From Haemophilus parainfluenzae (GTDB lineage: Bacteria > Pseudomonadota > Gammaproteobacteria > Enterobacterales > Pasteurellaceae), in contig NZ_QEPO01000002.1 in assembly GCF_003252725.1 (NCBI RefSeq), positions 372,001-436,000 of the forward strand: a stretch of DNA of 64,000 nt, in the 5' to 3' direction. Both the position numbers and the translations under genes were made by a program. Below are positions 45,882-55,230 of the stretch, one piece after another (position 1 is the stretch's first letter; every line of letters starts with the position of its first letter). The notes beneath the pieces were generated by a model. That model had not been told where the DNA came from and did not search any database. It saw only the letters and a list, made by a program, of their open reading frames with translations.

Positions 45882-48491
45882 TTATTGCAAGGCTTTTTCA
45901 ATCTTCTCAAATAAATCTTTTGAGAGATCTTCAACAGCACTTAAGCGCTCTAAAGCACGTTTCATTAACGTTTGACGTTGTGCATCAAAACGTGAGAAAC
46001 GAATTAATGGCTCAATCAAACGTGCAGCCACTTGTGGATTTGTTTCATTTAAACGAATTAAGACGTCTGTTAAGAAACGATAGCCAGAACCACTGATATG
46101 ATGGAATGCTTTTAAGTTGTGATTTGCAAAACTACCCACTAATGAACGTAAACGGTTTGGATTGTTGAAGTTAAAACTTGGGTGATCCATTAATACTTGT
46201 ACAATTTCCAATACGTTTTCATCTGGGCGAGTGGCTTGTAAAGCAAACCATTTATCCATGACTAAGCCATCATGTTGCCATTTTTGTTCAAAATCCGCTA
46301 ACAAGGCATCACGACAAGGTAATGCCGCTTTAGTTGCCATATTTAATGCGGCCAACGTATCTGTCATATTATTGGCATTATTGTAATGTTTTTGCACCAC
46401 ATTATTGCCTAAATTGGTGTAAGCCAAATAACTTAAACAAAGATTACGCATTGCTCGTAAAGCAATATCTTCTTGAGTCACTCGATAATCTTCAAGACGA
46501 ATATGGGTGTAAATACGCAATAAATCTTCTTTCAAGTATTCTGCAATTTGCACCAACATAAATTCTCTTGCGGCTGCAATGCCATCTGGATCAATCGTTT
46601 TAAAGCTTTCTGCAAACTCAATGTCTTTTGGCAAGGTTAGAATTAATGTCGCTAATTCGATATCCTGTTCGTAATTTTCCAATACATGCGCAAGTGCGGT
46701 CAAAACATCAGGTGAAATGTCAAAGGCTTCACCTTGTTGGAAATGCGCCACATTACGACGTAATTCTTGAGTAAACAACATTTGTGCTGCATCCCAACGA
46801 GCAAATTGGTTATCTGCAAATTTAAGCAAACCTAATAACTGCTCTGTGGTGTAATCATAATCCAGTTTCACCGGTGCAGAGAAATCACATAATAACGCAG
46901 GAATTGGGCGACCATAAATGCCATGGAATTCAAAGACTTGATCTTTTTCTGTCACATTTAACACATCGCTTAGCAACTCACCGTTATGCTGTAACATTTG
47001 TTTCGTGCCTTTGGCATCATAAAGCGCAATTTTCAATGGAATATGTAAGTTTACTTTTTCCATTTGGTCCGCTGTTGGTGGCGTAGATTGCGAAACCGTT
47101 AAACGATAAGTATGAGTTTGTTCATCATAGGCATCGCTAATCAATAATTCTGGTGTACCTGATTGACTATACCAACGACGGAATTGTGCTAAATCAACGT
47201 CATTTGCACGTTCCATTGCAGAAACAAAATCTTCACAGGTTGCCGCTTTACCATCGTTTTCAGCAATATAGAGTTGCATCCCTTTTTGGAAACCTTGTTC
47301 ACCTAATAAGGTGTGCAACATACGAATCACTTCTGCCCCTTTTTCATATACAGTCACTGTATAGAAGTTATTCATTTCAATGACTTTTTCAGGGCGAATT
47401 GGGTGTGACATTGGGCTTGCATCTTCGGCAAATTGCACCGTACGCAAGAATTTCACGTTATTAATGCGATTAACAGCACGAGAACCTGTGTCAGATGAAA
47501 ACTCTTGATCACGGAAAACCGTTAAACCTTCTTTCAAACTTAGTTGGAACCAATCACGACAGGTTACACGGTTTCCTGTCCAGTTATGGAAATATTCGTG
47601 TGCAATCACGCTTTCAATAGCGAGATAATCATCATCGGTTGCTGTTTGTGGGTTTGCCAACACAAATTTAGAGTTAAAAATATTCAACCCTTTATTTTCC
47701 ATGGCGCCCATATTGAAGAAGTCCACAGCAACAATCATGTAAATATCTAAGTCGTATTCTAAATTGAAACGCTCTTCATCCCATTTCATCGCTTTTTTCA
47801 GACTTTCCATTGCCCAAGAAGCACGATCAAGATTGCCACGGTCTACATAAAGCTCTAAGGCTACTTCACGACCACTTTTTGTCGTAAAGGTATCTTGTAA
47901 TAAATCAAAATCACCAGCCACTAAAGCGAATAAATAGCTTGGTTTCGGGAATGGGTCATTCCACTCAACCCAATGACGACCATCCTCTAATTCACCACTT
48001 GCAATGCGGTTACCATTAGAAAGCAAGTAAGGATATTTAGTTTTATCAGCGGTAATTTTGGTTGTATAGCGAGCTAATACATCAGGACGATCAAGCATAT
48101 AGGTAATTTGACGGAAACCTTCTGCTTCGCATTGAGTACAAATGCCTTCACCTGATTGATAAAGCCCTTGTAAAGAGGTGTTTTGTGCAGGCTCTAAATT
48201 CGTCACAATTTCAAGTTCAAAATTGACCGCACTTTGATTGGTTAAATCTAACGTTAAACTTTCGTGGTCTTGATGATAATGTTTAAAATCTTCGCCATTA
48301 AATTTGATGGAAGCAAATTGGAAACCATGACCATCTAATCGTAGGTGTGTTGCTTCGTCGTTTAAACGTTGGAAGGTTGTTTTTGCAGTGACAACGGTAT
48401 GGTTAGGATCTAATTGAAAATCAAGGAAAATATCCGTAACTGTAAAATCAGGTTGTTTGTAATCTTTTCTATATTTCGCTTTAGCTAACAT
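45882..48491 (-). CDS. pepN: Aminopeptidase N (M1 family)
   Basis: A cytosolic zinc aminopeptidase of 869 residues. It has the exopeptidase motif GAMENKGLNIF, the zinc site HEYFHNWTGNR with the downstream glutamate in SLKEGLTVFRDQEFSSD, and the catalytic tyrosine segment VYEKGAEVIRM. A long C-terminal helical domain follows. Length equals E. coli PepN. It is divergent from purE across 161 bp that holds the PurR box. Confidence 0.98.
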   Translation of the reverse strand: MLAKAKYRKDYKQPDFTVTDIFLDFQLDPNHTVVTAKTTFQRLNDEATHLRLDGHGFQFASIKFNGEDFKHYHQDHESLTLDLTNQSAVNFELEIVTNLEPAQNTSLQGLYQSGEGICTQCEAEGFRQITYMLDRPDVLARYTTKITADKTKYPYLLSNGNRIASGELEDGRHWVEWNDPFPKPSYLFALVAGDFDLLQDTFTTKSGREVALELYVDRGNLDRASWAMESLKKAMKWDEERFNLEYDLDIYMIVAVDFFNMGAMENKGLNIFNSKFVLANPQTATDDDYLAIESVIAHEYFHNWTGNRVTCRDWFQLSLKEGLTVFRDQEFSSDTGSRAVNRINNVKFLRTVQFAEDASPMSHPIRPEKVIEMNNFYTVTVYEKGAEVIRMLHTLLGEQGFQKGMQLYIAENDGKAATCEDFVSAMERANDVDLAQFRRWYSQSGTPELLISDAYDEQTHTYRLTVSQSTPPTADQMEKVNLHIPLKIALYDAKGTKQMLQHNGELLSDVLNVTEKDQVFEFHGIYGRPIPALLCDFSAPVKLDYDYTTEQLLGLLKFADNQFARWDAAQMLFTQELRRNVAHFQQGEAFDISPDVLTALAHVLENYEQDIELATLILTLPKDIEFAESFKTIDPDGIAAAREFMLVQIAEYLKEDLLRIYTHIRLEDYRVTQEDIALRAMRNLCLSYLAYTNLGNNVVQKHYNNANNMTDTLAALNMATKAALPCRDALLADFEQKWQHDGLVMDKWFALQATRPDENVLEIVQVLMDHPSFNFNNPNRLRSLVGSFANHNLKAFHHISGSGYRFLTDVLIRLNETNPQVAARLIEPLIRFSRFDAQRQTLMKRALERLSAVEDLSKDLFEKIEKALQ

Positions 48492-48577
48492 AATCTGCTC
48501 TATTTCTAAGAAAAAAACTCATATTAGGATAAGATTTTATGACAAAACTTGCAATGGAATTTTCAGTTTTTACCACA

Positions 48578-48593
48578 TGGCAAACGTTTGCTT
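48578..48593 (+). promoter_or_regulatory. PurR box upstream of purE
   Basis: TGGCAAACGTTTGCTT contains the full PurR core GCAAACGTTTGC, 60 bp before purE. Repression by PurR with hypoxanthine or guanine is expected. Confidence 0.82.
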
Positions 48594-48652
48594 AAAAGTA
48601 GGCAAGTATGCTATTCTACGCATCGTTTTTTATCAGATAAATTTTTAAAAAT

Positions 48653-49147
48653 ATGTCAAATACCGCACAAATTGCTATTGTTATGGGCTCAAAAAGCGAT
48701 TGGGCAACCATGCAAGAAGCCACTCAAATTTTAGATGGACTCAATGTGGCATATCATGTTGAAGTCGTTTCCGCACATCGAACCCCCGACAAGCTGTTTG
48801 AATTTGCCGAAAATGCACAAAAAAATGGTTACAAAGTGATTATTGCGGGTGCAGGTGGTGCAGCTCATTTACCCGGTATGATTGCGGCTAAAACGCTTGT
48901 GCCTGTATTGGGTGTCCCTGTTAAAAGCTCTATGTTAAGCGGTGTTGATAGCCTCTATTCTATCGTGCAAATGCCGAAAGGCATTCCTGTCGGTACGTTG
49001 GCAATTGGCCCTGCTGGTGCAGCGAATGCGGGATTGCTTGCCGCACAAATTCTTGCTGGTTGGGATGATGCGTTATTCGCTCGCCTACAAGCATTCCGCG
49101 AAAATCAAACTAATGTGGTATTGGATAATCCTGATCCACGTAAATAA
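48653..49147 (+). CDS. purE: N5-carboxyaminoimidazole ribonucleotide mutase PurE
   Basis: PurE converts N5-CAIR to CAIR in purine synthesis. The 164 residues have the active-site motif [11 protein letters not shown], the HRTPDKL segment with the catalytic histidine, and [17 protein letters not shown]. It sits upstream of purK, its pathway partner. Unlike the overlapping E. coli pair, the two are separated by 70 bp with an uptake-sequence hairpin, so PurK may be made in lower amounts. Confidence 0.97.
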   Translation: MSNTAQIAIVMGSKSDWATMQEATQILDGLNVAYHVEVVSAHRTPDKLFEFAENAQKNGYKVIIAGAGGAAHLPGMIAAKTLVPVLGVPVKSSMLSGVDSLYSIVQMPKGIPVGTLAIGPAGAANAGLLAAQILAGWDDALFARLQAFRENQTNVVLDNPDPRK

Positions 49148-49163
49148 AACACCTTTCATTTTG

Positions 49164-49194
49164 ACCGCACTTTTTAAAGTGCGGTTGTTTTTTT
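49164..49194 (+). terminator. Uptake-sequence hairpin between purE and purK
   Basis: ACCGCACTTT and AAAGTGCGGT with a 2-nt loop, then TGTTTTTTTA. It looks like a complete terminator inside a two-gene operon and may attenuate purK. Confidence 0.7.
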
Positions 49195-49217
49195 AGCTAG
49201 ATTTGATGAGAAATTTT

Positions 49218-50306
49218 ATGCAAAACTCTACCCTCTATCCTACCGTTTATGTGCTTGGTAATGGTCAACTCGGCAGAATGTTACGTTACGCCGGCGCACC
49301 ATTAGACATTCATGTTCAACCGCTTGAGTTTAATGCGCCCGTATTTGATTTACCCAAAGATGCCATCATCACCGCGGAAATTGAACGTTGGGAAAAAACA
49401 CCTTTAACTGAATTACTGGGCTATCATAAGAATTTCGTTAATCAGAATGTTTTTGGCTTATTGGCTGATCGTTTTACCCAAAAATCTTTACTGGATGAAC
49501 TTAATCTCTCTACCTCACCATGGTGTTTATTAAAAGATAAAACGCAATGGCCTGAAGTATTTAAAAACGTGGGCGAAAAAGTCGTGGTAAAACGTCGTAC
49601 CGGTGGTTATGACGGCCGTGGTCAATGGATTATCACTGAAAATAATCAAAGCGACATTACGGACGATTTATTCGGTGAAGTTATCGCAGAAAAGTTCATT
49701 CCTTTTGATTACGAAGTGTCTATTGTAGGCGCAAGATTTAAAAATGGTGAAAAACGCTTCTACCCAGTGACACATAACCTACAGCAAAATGGCATTTTAC
49801 GTTACAGTGTGACAGATATTTCATTCCCTCAACAACAAAGCCAACAAACTCAGGCAGAATCTATGCTTGGAAAAATCATGGATAAGCTTGAATATATCGG
49901 CGTAATGGCAATGGAATGCTTTGTGGTGGGTGATAAATTATTAATTAATGAACTTGCCCCTCGTGTGCATAACAGTGGACATTGGACACAATTAGGTTGT
50001 GCTATCAGTCAATTTGAATTGCATCTACGAGCCTTGTTGGATTTACCTACACCGTCATTACAGCCCATTGCACCAAGTGTCATGGTCAATTTGATTGGTA
50101 CAGAACATAATCCACAATGGTTGAACACGCCGTTCTCTCAGTTACATTGGTATGGTAAAGAAGTTCGTCCAGGTAGAAAGTTGGGTCATATCAATATTAC
50201 GCATCCTGATAAAACGGTCATTATTCAACAGCTTGAAAAACTTCGTCACGAACTCCCTGAAGACTATCAATCTGGTTTAAATTGGGCGATTGAAAAATTA
50301 AAATAA
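49218..50306 (+). CDS. purK: N5-carboxyaminoimidazole ribonucleotide synthase PurK
   Basis: An ATP-grasp enzyme that carboxylates AIR with bicarbonate. The 362 residues contain YVLGNGQLGRMLRYAGAPL, the ATP-grasp segment KVVVKRRTGGYDGRGQW, and INELAPRVHNSGHWTQ. ATG 49218 is chosen because TGAGAA lies at ribosome-site distance and the length then equals other Haemophilus PurK proteins. ATG 49206 is an alternative giving four more residues. Confidence 0.95.
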   Translation: MQNSTLYPTVYVLGNGQLGRMLRYAGAPLDIHVQPLEFNAPVFDLPKDAIITAEIERWEKTPLTELLGYHKNFVNQNVFGLLADRFTQKSLLDELNLSTSPWCLLKDKTQWPEVFKNVGEKVVVKRRTGGYDGRGQWIITENNQSDITDDLFGEVIAEKFIPFDYEVSIVGARFKNGEKRFYPVTHNLQQNGILRYSVTDISFPQQQSQQTQAESMLGKIMDKLEYIGVMAMECFVVGDKLLINELAPRVHNSGHWTQLGCAISQFELHLRALLDLPTPSLQPIAPSVMVNLIGTEHNPQWLNTPFSQLHWYGKEVRPGRKLGHINITHPDKTVIIQQLEKLRHELPEDYQSGLNWAIEKLK

Positions 50307-50315
50307 TTAAAAAAA

Positions 50316-50369
50316 CAACCGCACTTTTTGATGAATATCTAAAAACATCAAAGTGCGGTTGATTTTTAT
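50316..50369 (+). terminator. Uptake-sequence hairpin after purK
   Basis: CAACCGCACTTT with GATG pairs with CATC and AAAGTGCGGTTG around a 12-nt loop, then ATTTTTATT. Confidence 0.8.
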
Positions 50370-50444
50370 TAGGTTCTTCTTGATAAAATCTATCGACTGA
50401 AGTATAAGATTATTTATCTCACAACACATACATAAGGAAAAGCT

Positions 50445-51635
50445 ATGTTTGAACATATCAAAGCGGCTCCGGCCGATCCTATCTTAGGCTTAGGCGAAGC
50501 ATTCAAATCTGAAACACGTGAAAATAAAATCAACTTAGGTATTGGCGTTTATAAAGATGCACAAGGTACAACGCCAATTATGCGTGCGGTAAAAGAAGCC
50601 GAAAAACGCTTATTTGATCACGAAAAAACGAAAAACTACCTGACTATCGATGGTATTGCCGATTATAACGAACGCACAAAAGAACTCCTTTTCGGTAAAG
50701 ATTCAGAGGTCATTAAAGCGAATCGAGCAAGAACGGTACAAAGCTTAGGTGGTACAGGTGCATTACGTATTGCTGCGGAATTCATCAAACGCCAAACCAA
50801 AGCTCAAAATGTGTGGATTAGTACGCCAACATGGCCAAACCACAATGCCATTTTCAATGCGGTAGGTATGACAATTCGTGAATATCGTTATTATGATGCT
50901 GAACGCAAAGCCCTTGACTGGGAACATTTACTTGAAGATTTAAGCCAAGCAAGCGAAGGTGATGTGGTGCTGTTACACGGTTGCTGCCATAACCCAACCG
51001 GTATTGACCCAACCCCTGAACAATGGCAAGAATTAGCTGCGCTTTCAGCAAAAAATGGCTGGTTACCACTCTTTGACTTTGCTTATCAAGGTTTAGCAAA
51101 TGGCTTAGACCAAGATGCTTATGGTTTACGTGCTTTTGCTGCAAATCATAAAGAATTATTAGTGGCGAGTTCATTCTCAAAAAACTTTGGTTTATACAAT
51201 GAGCGCGTAGGTGCCTTTACCCTTGTGGCTGAAAATGCAGAAATTGCTTCCACCGCTTTAACACAGGTGAAATCAATTATTCGTACACTCTACTCTAACC
51301 CTGCATCTCACGGCGGGGCGACCGTAGCAACGGTGTTAAATGACCCGCAACTTCGTCAAGAATGGGAAAATGAATTGACTGAAATGCGTGAACGCATCAA
51401 AAAAATGCGTCATTTATTCGTTCAGTTATTAAAAGAATATGGTGCAGAACAAGATTTCAGCTTTATCATGGAACAAAACGGTATGTTCTCTTTCAGCGGC
51501 TTATCACCTGAACAAGTTGATCGCTTAAAAGAAGAATTTGCGATTTATGCCGTTCGTTCTGGTCGTATCAATGTGGCTGGTATCACTGAAGACAATATTC
51601 GTTATTTGTGTGAAAGCATTGTAAAAGTGCTTTAA
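50445..51635 (+). CDS. aspC: Aromatic/aspartate aminotransferase
   Basis: A PLP enzyme of 396 residues that makes aspartate and glutamate from their oxo-acids, family I. The N-terminus [21 protein letters not shown] is nearly that of E. coli AspC. The Schiff-base lysine is Lys246 in [16 protein letters not shown], and [13 protein letters not shown] is the N-P-T-G loop. Aromatic TyrB activity cannot be excluded by eye, though the AspC-like length and N-terminus favour aspartate. It has its own promoter region and a terminator on each side. Confidence 0.94.
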   Translation: MFEHIKAAPADPILGLGEAFKSETRENKINLGIGVYKDAQGTTPIMRAVKEAEKRLFDHEKTKNYLTIDGIADYNERTKELLFGKDSEVIKANRARTVQSLGGTGALRIAAEFIKRQTKAQNVWISTPTWPNHNAIFNAVGMTIREYRYYDAERKALDWEHLLEDLSQASEGDVVLLHGCCHNPTGIDPTPEQWQELAALSAKNGWLPLFDFAYQGLANGLDQDAYGLRAFAANHKELLVASSFSKNFGLYNERVGAFTLVAENAEIASTALTQVKSIIRTLYSNPASHGGATVATVLNDPQLRQEWENELTEMRERIKKMRHLFVQLLKEYGAEQDFSFIMEQNGMFSFSGLSPEQVDRLKEEFAIYAVRSGRINVAGITEDNIRYLCESIVKVL

Positions 51636-51646
51636 TCAATAAAAAC

Positions 51647-51681
51647 AAAAAGTGCGGTTAAATTTGACCGCACTTTTTTAT
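51647..51681. terminator. Bidirectional uptake-sequence terminator aspC / moaE
   Basis: AAAAAGTGCGGT and ACCGCACTTTTTT form a strong stem between convergent genes, reaching the moaE stop. Confidence 0.85.
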
Positions 51682-52133
51682 TACCACTTCTCTAACGCTT
51701 CTTTATCGCTCTCTCTTGCTTCAATCCAACGTTCCCCTTGATTGGTCTGTTCTTTTTTCCAGAACGGTGCTTTGGATTTTAAGAAGTCCATAATGAATTC
51801 ATTAGCGTGGTAAGCATCGCCTCGGTGAGCGGAACTAATACCAACCAAAACAATTTCATCGCCGGTATGCAAAAGGCCCACGCGATGAATCACAGACACT
51901 CGTTGGATATCCCAACGGGCTTTCGCCTGTTCTACAATTTCACGTAAGGCTTTTTCTGTCATGGCGGGATAATGTTCTAAATATAAGCTGGATACCTCAT
52001 CACCTAAATTAAGATCGCGTACTTTACCCACAAAAATAACTGTTGCGCCAACCGAATGTTGCTCAGAAAGCCATTGGTAAACGGCATTTTGATCGAAGGG
52101 CTGTTCTTGTACTGAAATTTGAATATCCGTCAT
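51681..52133 (-). CDS. moaE: Molybdopterin synthase catalytic subunit MoaE
   Basis: MoaE and MoaD convert cyclic pyranopterin monophosphate to molybdopterin. The 150 residues show the family motifs TVIFVGKVRDLN, LEHYPAMTEKALREI, RVSVIHRVGLLHTGDEIVLVGI, SAHRGDAYHANEFIMDFLKSKAPFWKKE, including the active-site lysine. It begins directly next to the moaD stop, last in a moaCDE operon. Confidence 0.96.
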   Translation of the reverse strand: MTDIQISVQEQPFDQNAVYQWLSEQHSVGATVIFVGKVRDLNLGDEVSSLYLEHYPAMTEKALREIVEQAKARWDIQRVSVIHRVGLLHTGDEIVLVGISSAHRGDAYHANEFIMDFLKSKAPFWKKEQTNQGERWIEARESDKEALEKW

Positions 52134-52379
52134 TTAGCCCCCTGTTACCGGTGGGAAAAACGCAATTTCATCGCCATTTTTGACCGCACTTTCTAATGGC
52201 ATCAAAGTTTGATTGATAGCGACTAAAAGCTTCCCTTTTTCTAACGCTAACGCCCATCTATCACCTTTTTGAGCAAGATGTTCACGCACCGCTTCCGCTG
52301 TCGCAAAATCGCCTTCAAGCTGAATAGAATCTTCCCCAATTAATTCGCGAGTTTGAGCAAAAAATAAAATATTTAACAT
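52134..52379 (-). CDS. moaD: Molybdopterin synthase sulfur-carrier subunit MoaD
   Basis: A ubiquitin-like sulfur carrier of 81 residues ending in the required Gly-Gly (FFPPVTGG), where sulfur is added as a thiocarboxylate. The start ATG 52379 (MLNILFFAQ) is chosen. The 14-codon extension overlaps moaC and is unlikely, since the moaC stop lies 1 bp before this ATG. It is followed at once by moaE. Confidence 0.95.
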   Translation of the reverse strand: MLNILFFAQTRELIGEDSIQLEGDFATAEAVREHLAQKGDRWALALEKGKLLVAINQTLMPLESAVKNGDEIAFFPPVTGG

Positions 52380-52380
52380 C

Positions 52381-52863
52381 TTATTTTTCCTCCGCAATAA
52401 AATGACCAGATTTTCCACCACGCTTTTCTAACAGGCGAACATGCTCAATCACCATGTCTTTTTGTACGGCTTTACACATATCGTAAATGGTTAAAGCTGC
52501 CACACTTGCAGCGGTTAATGCTTCCATTTCTACGCCGGTTTTTCCGGTTAATTTACAAAGGGATTGAATACGAACTTGATTGGTTTCAAGTAACGGTTCT
52601 AAATTCACTTCCACTTTAGAAAGTAATAAGGGATGACAAAGCGGGATAAGTTCCCAAGTACGTTTCGCGGCCTGAATGCCAGCAATACGAGCAGTAGCAA
52701 ATACATCGCCTTTGTGATGTTTGCCTTCCACGATCATGGAAAGCGTTTCTTTTGACATAGTCACAATGGCTTCAGCTCGAGCTTCACGAACAGTTTCTGC
52801 CTTTGCAGAAACATCCACCATATTGGCTTCGCCTTGAGAATTAATATGCGTAAATGTAGTCAT
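52381..52863 (-). CDS. moaC: Cyclic pyranopterin monophosphate synthase MoaC
   Basis: MoaC rearranges the MoaA product 3',8-cyclo-GTP to cyclic pyranopterin monophosphate. The 160 residues start [20 protein letters not shown] and carry [16 protein letters not shown], with conserved histidine and lysine in the hexamer active site, and [23 protein letters not shown]. It is first of moaCDE. A hairpin separates it from moaA upstream. Confidence 0.96.
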   Translation of the reverse strand: MTTFTHINSQGEANMVDVSAKAETVREARAEAIVTMSKETLSMIVEGKHHKGDVFATARIAGIQAAKRTWELIPLCHPLLLSKVEVNLEPLLETNQVRIQSLCKLTGKTGVEMEALTAASVAALTIYDMCKAVQKDMVIEHVRLLEKRGGKSGHFIAEEK

Positions 52864-52917
52864 AATAAAATAAAGTGCGGTTAAAATATTGAATGTTTTA
52901 CATATGTGACAAAAGCA

Positions 52918-52946
52918 AAATAAGTGAATCGTTTATTCACTTATTT
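52918..52946 (-). terminator. Hairpin between moaA and moaC
   Basis: AAATAAGTGAAT and ATTCACTTATTT form a 12-bp stem with a 5-nt loop just after the moaA stop. It would end or attenuate the moaA transcript before moaCDE. Confidence 0.65.
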
Positions 52947-52950
52947 ACTT

Positions 52951-53964
52951 TTAGCCACCGATAGAAGCTAAATGGTTTCTTACGCCACTATCACCGATAT
53001 GTAAATAATGATGTTCACGTTTACCTTGAAGTGCGGCAAAAATACGGGCTTGCAAAATATCTTGCTGTTCATGGGATTGCAATAAATCACGTAATTCAAT
53101 GCCTTCTTCGCCGAACAAGCAAAGATGAAGTTTGCCCTTCGCTGACACTCTGAGACGATTGCAGCTTGCGCAGAAATTCTTCTCGTAAGGCATGATTAAA
53201 CCAATTTCACCTGCATAATCAGGATGTGTGAATACTTTAGCTGGACCATCAGTATGGGATTTATGTTGTAATTGCCAACCATTTTGTAGCAATTTCTCCG
53301 CCAATACTTGTCCTGAAAGATGGTGTTTTTTAAAGAAACTATCCATTTCACCGGTTTGCATCAGCTCGATAAAACGCATTTGAATTGGGCGATCTTTTAC
53401 CCAAACAAGGAATTGCTCAAACTCTTTGTCATTCAAATTTTTCATTAAAACTGAATTGACTTTAACTTTGTTGTAGCCCACTTCAAATGCACGATCGATA
53501 CCACGCATCACGTCATCAAATTTATTGATACCCGTAATTTGATGGAACATTTTTGGATCTAAGCTATCAACACTGACGTTAATAGATGTAATTCCTGCTT
53601 TCTTCCAATCAGCCACATCTTTTGCCATGCGATAGCCATTTGTCGTAACGGCTAATTGACGAATACCATCAATGTTAGCGATGCTTTCAGCAATAGAAAT
53701 AAAATCTTTGCGTAAAGTCGGTTCGCCACCCGTTAAACGGATTTTTTCAGTGCCCATTTCAGCAAATGCTTGAGCAAGATGGGTAATTTCTTTTAATGTT
53801 AAGAAACTTGGCTTGTTAGCTTCGGGTTGATAGCCATCCGGCAAACAATAAGTACAACGAAAATTACACTGGTCGGTAATCGACAGTCGTAGATAGTAAT
53901 ATTGACGTTGGAAAGGATCGACCAAGCGAGACTCTCCCACGTTTTTAATAGGAATGGATTGCAT
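52951..53964 (-). CDS. moaA: GTP 3',8-cyclase MoaA
   Basis: A radical-SAM enzyme for the first step of molybdenum cofactor synthesis. The 337 residues have the N-terminal cluster C33-x3-C37-x2-C40 (CNFRCTYC), the SAM region [12 protein letters not shown], the second cluster ligands in [18 protein letters not shown], and end in Ile-Gly-Gly, the functional GG tail. moaB is absent, as in other Haemophilus. A Moco riboswitch-like leader lies upstream. Confidence 0.97.
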   Translation of the reverse strand: MQSIPIKNVGESRLVDPFQRQYYYLRLSITDQCNFRCTYCLPDGYQPEANKPSFLTLKEITHLAQAFAEMGTEKIRLTGGEPTLRKDFISIAESIANIDGIRQLAVTTNGYRMAKDVADWKKAGITSINVSVDSLDPKMFHQITGINKFDDVMRGIDRAFEVGYNKVKVNSVLMKNLNDKEFEQFLVWVKDRPIQMRFIELMQTGEMDSFFKKHHLSGQVLAEKLLQNGWQLQHKSHTDGPAKVFTHPDYAGEIGLIMPYEKNFCASCNRLRVSAKGKLHLCLFGEEGIELRDLLQSHEQQDILQARIFAALQGKREHHYLHIGDSGVRNHLASIGG

Positions 53965-53984
53965 TTTACACCTTTCTAAATATG

Positions 53985-54095
53985 GAGAGGATAAACCGTT
54001 TCCAGCGTATCCCTGAATAACATACCGCGTTATTGGCTTGCCGCCGTATTTCTTCTGAAACTTAGGCTAAACAAGCTCGGAGTTATGCGTTAAAA
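53985..54095 (-). ncRNA. Candidate Moco (molybdenum cofactor) riboswitch
   Basis: The moaA leader on the minus strand holds sequence elements I associate with the Moco RNA: ACTCCGAGC, then GCCTAAGTTTCAG, a GC-rich ACGGCGGCAAGCC helix and GGGATACGCTGGAAACGG, before the moaA ribosome site. Position, size (about 110 nt) and gene fit. I matched by memory of the motif; covariance scoring was not possible. Confidence 0.65.
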
Positions 54096-54251
54096 ATAAA
54101 TTGTGTTGGTATTGTAATAAAAGCAAGCGGTTAATAGCAATAATTTGGTAGAATAACCCGACTATATTGATAAAAATAACAGCATTAACTTATATAAAAA
54201 AATATATAACATTATTTTTTATAATTATTTATAGGTAAAAAAGGAAGAAAA

Positions 54252-55196
54252 ATGTCTGATTTATCTCGTCACAGCCGTCATGAACATTTAGACGAAATCA
54301 AACATATTGTTGCCATTGGTGGTGGCCATGGATTAGGGCGTGTATTATCGGCGCTTAGTTTTATGAAAGAGCGTTTAACCGGTATTGTCACCACCACAGA
54401 TAACGGCGGTTCAACTGGCCGAATTCGCCAAGAACAAGGTGGTATTGCGTGGGGTGATCTACGTAATTGCTTAAACCAAATCATCATTGAGCCAAGCACG
54501 GCATCTGCATTATTTGAATACCGCTTTACTGGCGAAGGTGAACTTTCTGGACATAATTTAGGCAATTTAATGCTCAAAGCCTTAGAAGATATGCATATTC
54601 GCCCCATTGAAGCCATTAACTTAATTCGTGAATTACTCAAAGTAAAATCTCACATAATTCCCATGTCAGAAGAACCTGTTCATCTTGCCGCGAGTTTAGG
54701 TTCAGGCTCCAGTATTGTGGGTGAAGTGAGCATTGATAATTTAACCCAATTACCTCAATCACTTTTCTTAGTGCCTATGGTTAAAGCCGCACAAGAAGCT
54801 ATCCAAGCATTAGAGCAAGCGGAAGTCATTTTACTTGGTCCAGGTAGTTTCATGACGAGCATTATGCCACCATTATTATTACCTGAATTAGCTACTGCCC
54901 TGCGTAATAGCAAAGCGAAAGTGATTTTTATTGATAATTTAGGGGTAGAAATTGGCGCGGCCTCTCAGCTTTCACTGGCCGATCGTATTCAGAAAATTAA
55001 TGAAATCGTCGGCGAATCCGTTATTGATGGTGCTATAATCCCTTATCGTGAACAAAGTGCAGTCGATTTGTCTGCCATTTCTTCCGTTAAAATCTTGGCT
55101 AAACGCTTGAATGCAGATGATATCAGCTATCGTCATGATCGGACATTACTTGCCCAAGCTATCGATGAATTAGTGGGTGAATTAGATTACGAATAA
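54252..55196 (+). CDS. ybhK: YvcK/CofD-like protein (YbhK)
   Basis: A 314-residue CofD-fold protein of the YvcK family, nucleotide-sugar (UDP-GlcNAc)-binding proteins needed for gluconeogenic growth and cell shape in Bacillus. The nucleotide-binding start is IVAIGGGHGLGRVLSALS, then TTTDNGGSTGRIR, with the aspartate, and SGHNLGNLML. E. coli ybhK is also divergent from moaA, so the neighbourhood is conserved. The exact role in Gram-negatives is unsettled. An AAGGAAG site precedes the ATG. Confidence 0.9.
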   Translation: MSDLSRHSRHEHLDEIKHIVAIGGGHGLGRVLSALSFMKERLTGIVTTTDNGGSTGRIRQEQGGIAWGDLRNCLNQIIIEPSTASALFEYRFTGEGELSGHNLGNLMLKALEDMHIRPIEAINLIRELLKVKSHIIPMSEEPVHLAASLGSGSSIVGEVSIDNLTQLPQSLFLVPMVKAAQEAIQALEQAEVILLGPGSFMTSIMPPLLLPELATALRNSKAKVIFIDNLGVEIGAASQLSLADRIQKINEIVGESVIDGAIIPYREQSAVDLSAISSVKILAKRLNADDISYRHDRTLLAQAIDELVGELDYE

Positions 55197-55228
55197 AAAA
55201 ACCGCACGTTAAAGTGCGGTCATTTTTT
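55195..55228. terminator. Uptake-sequence hairpin between ybhK and thiI
   Basis: ACCGCAC (55201) and GTGCGGT (55214) pair across TTAA with one mismatch, flanked by A and T runs, between convergent genes. Confidence 0.8.
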
Positions 55229-55230
55229 GC

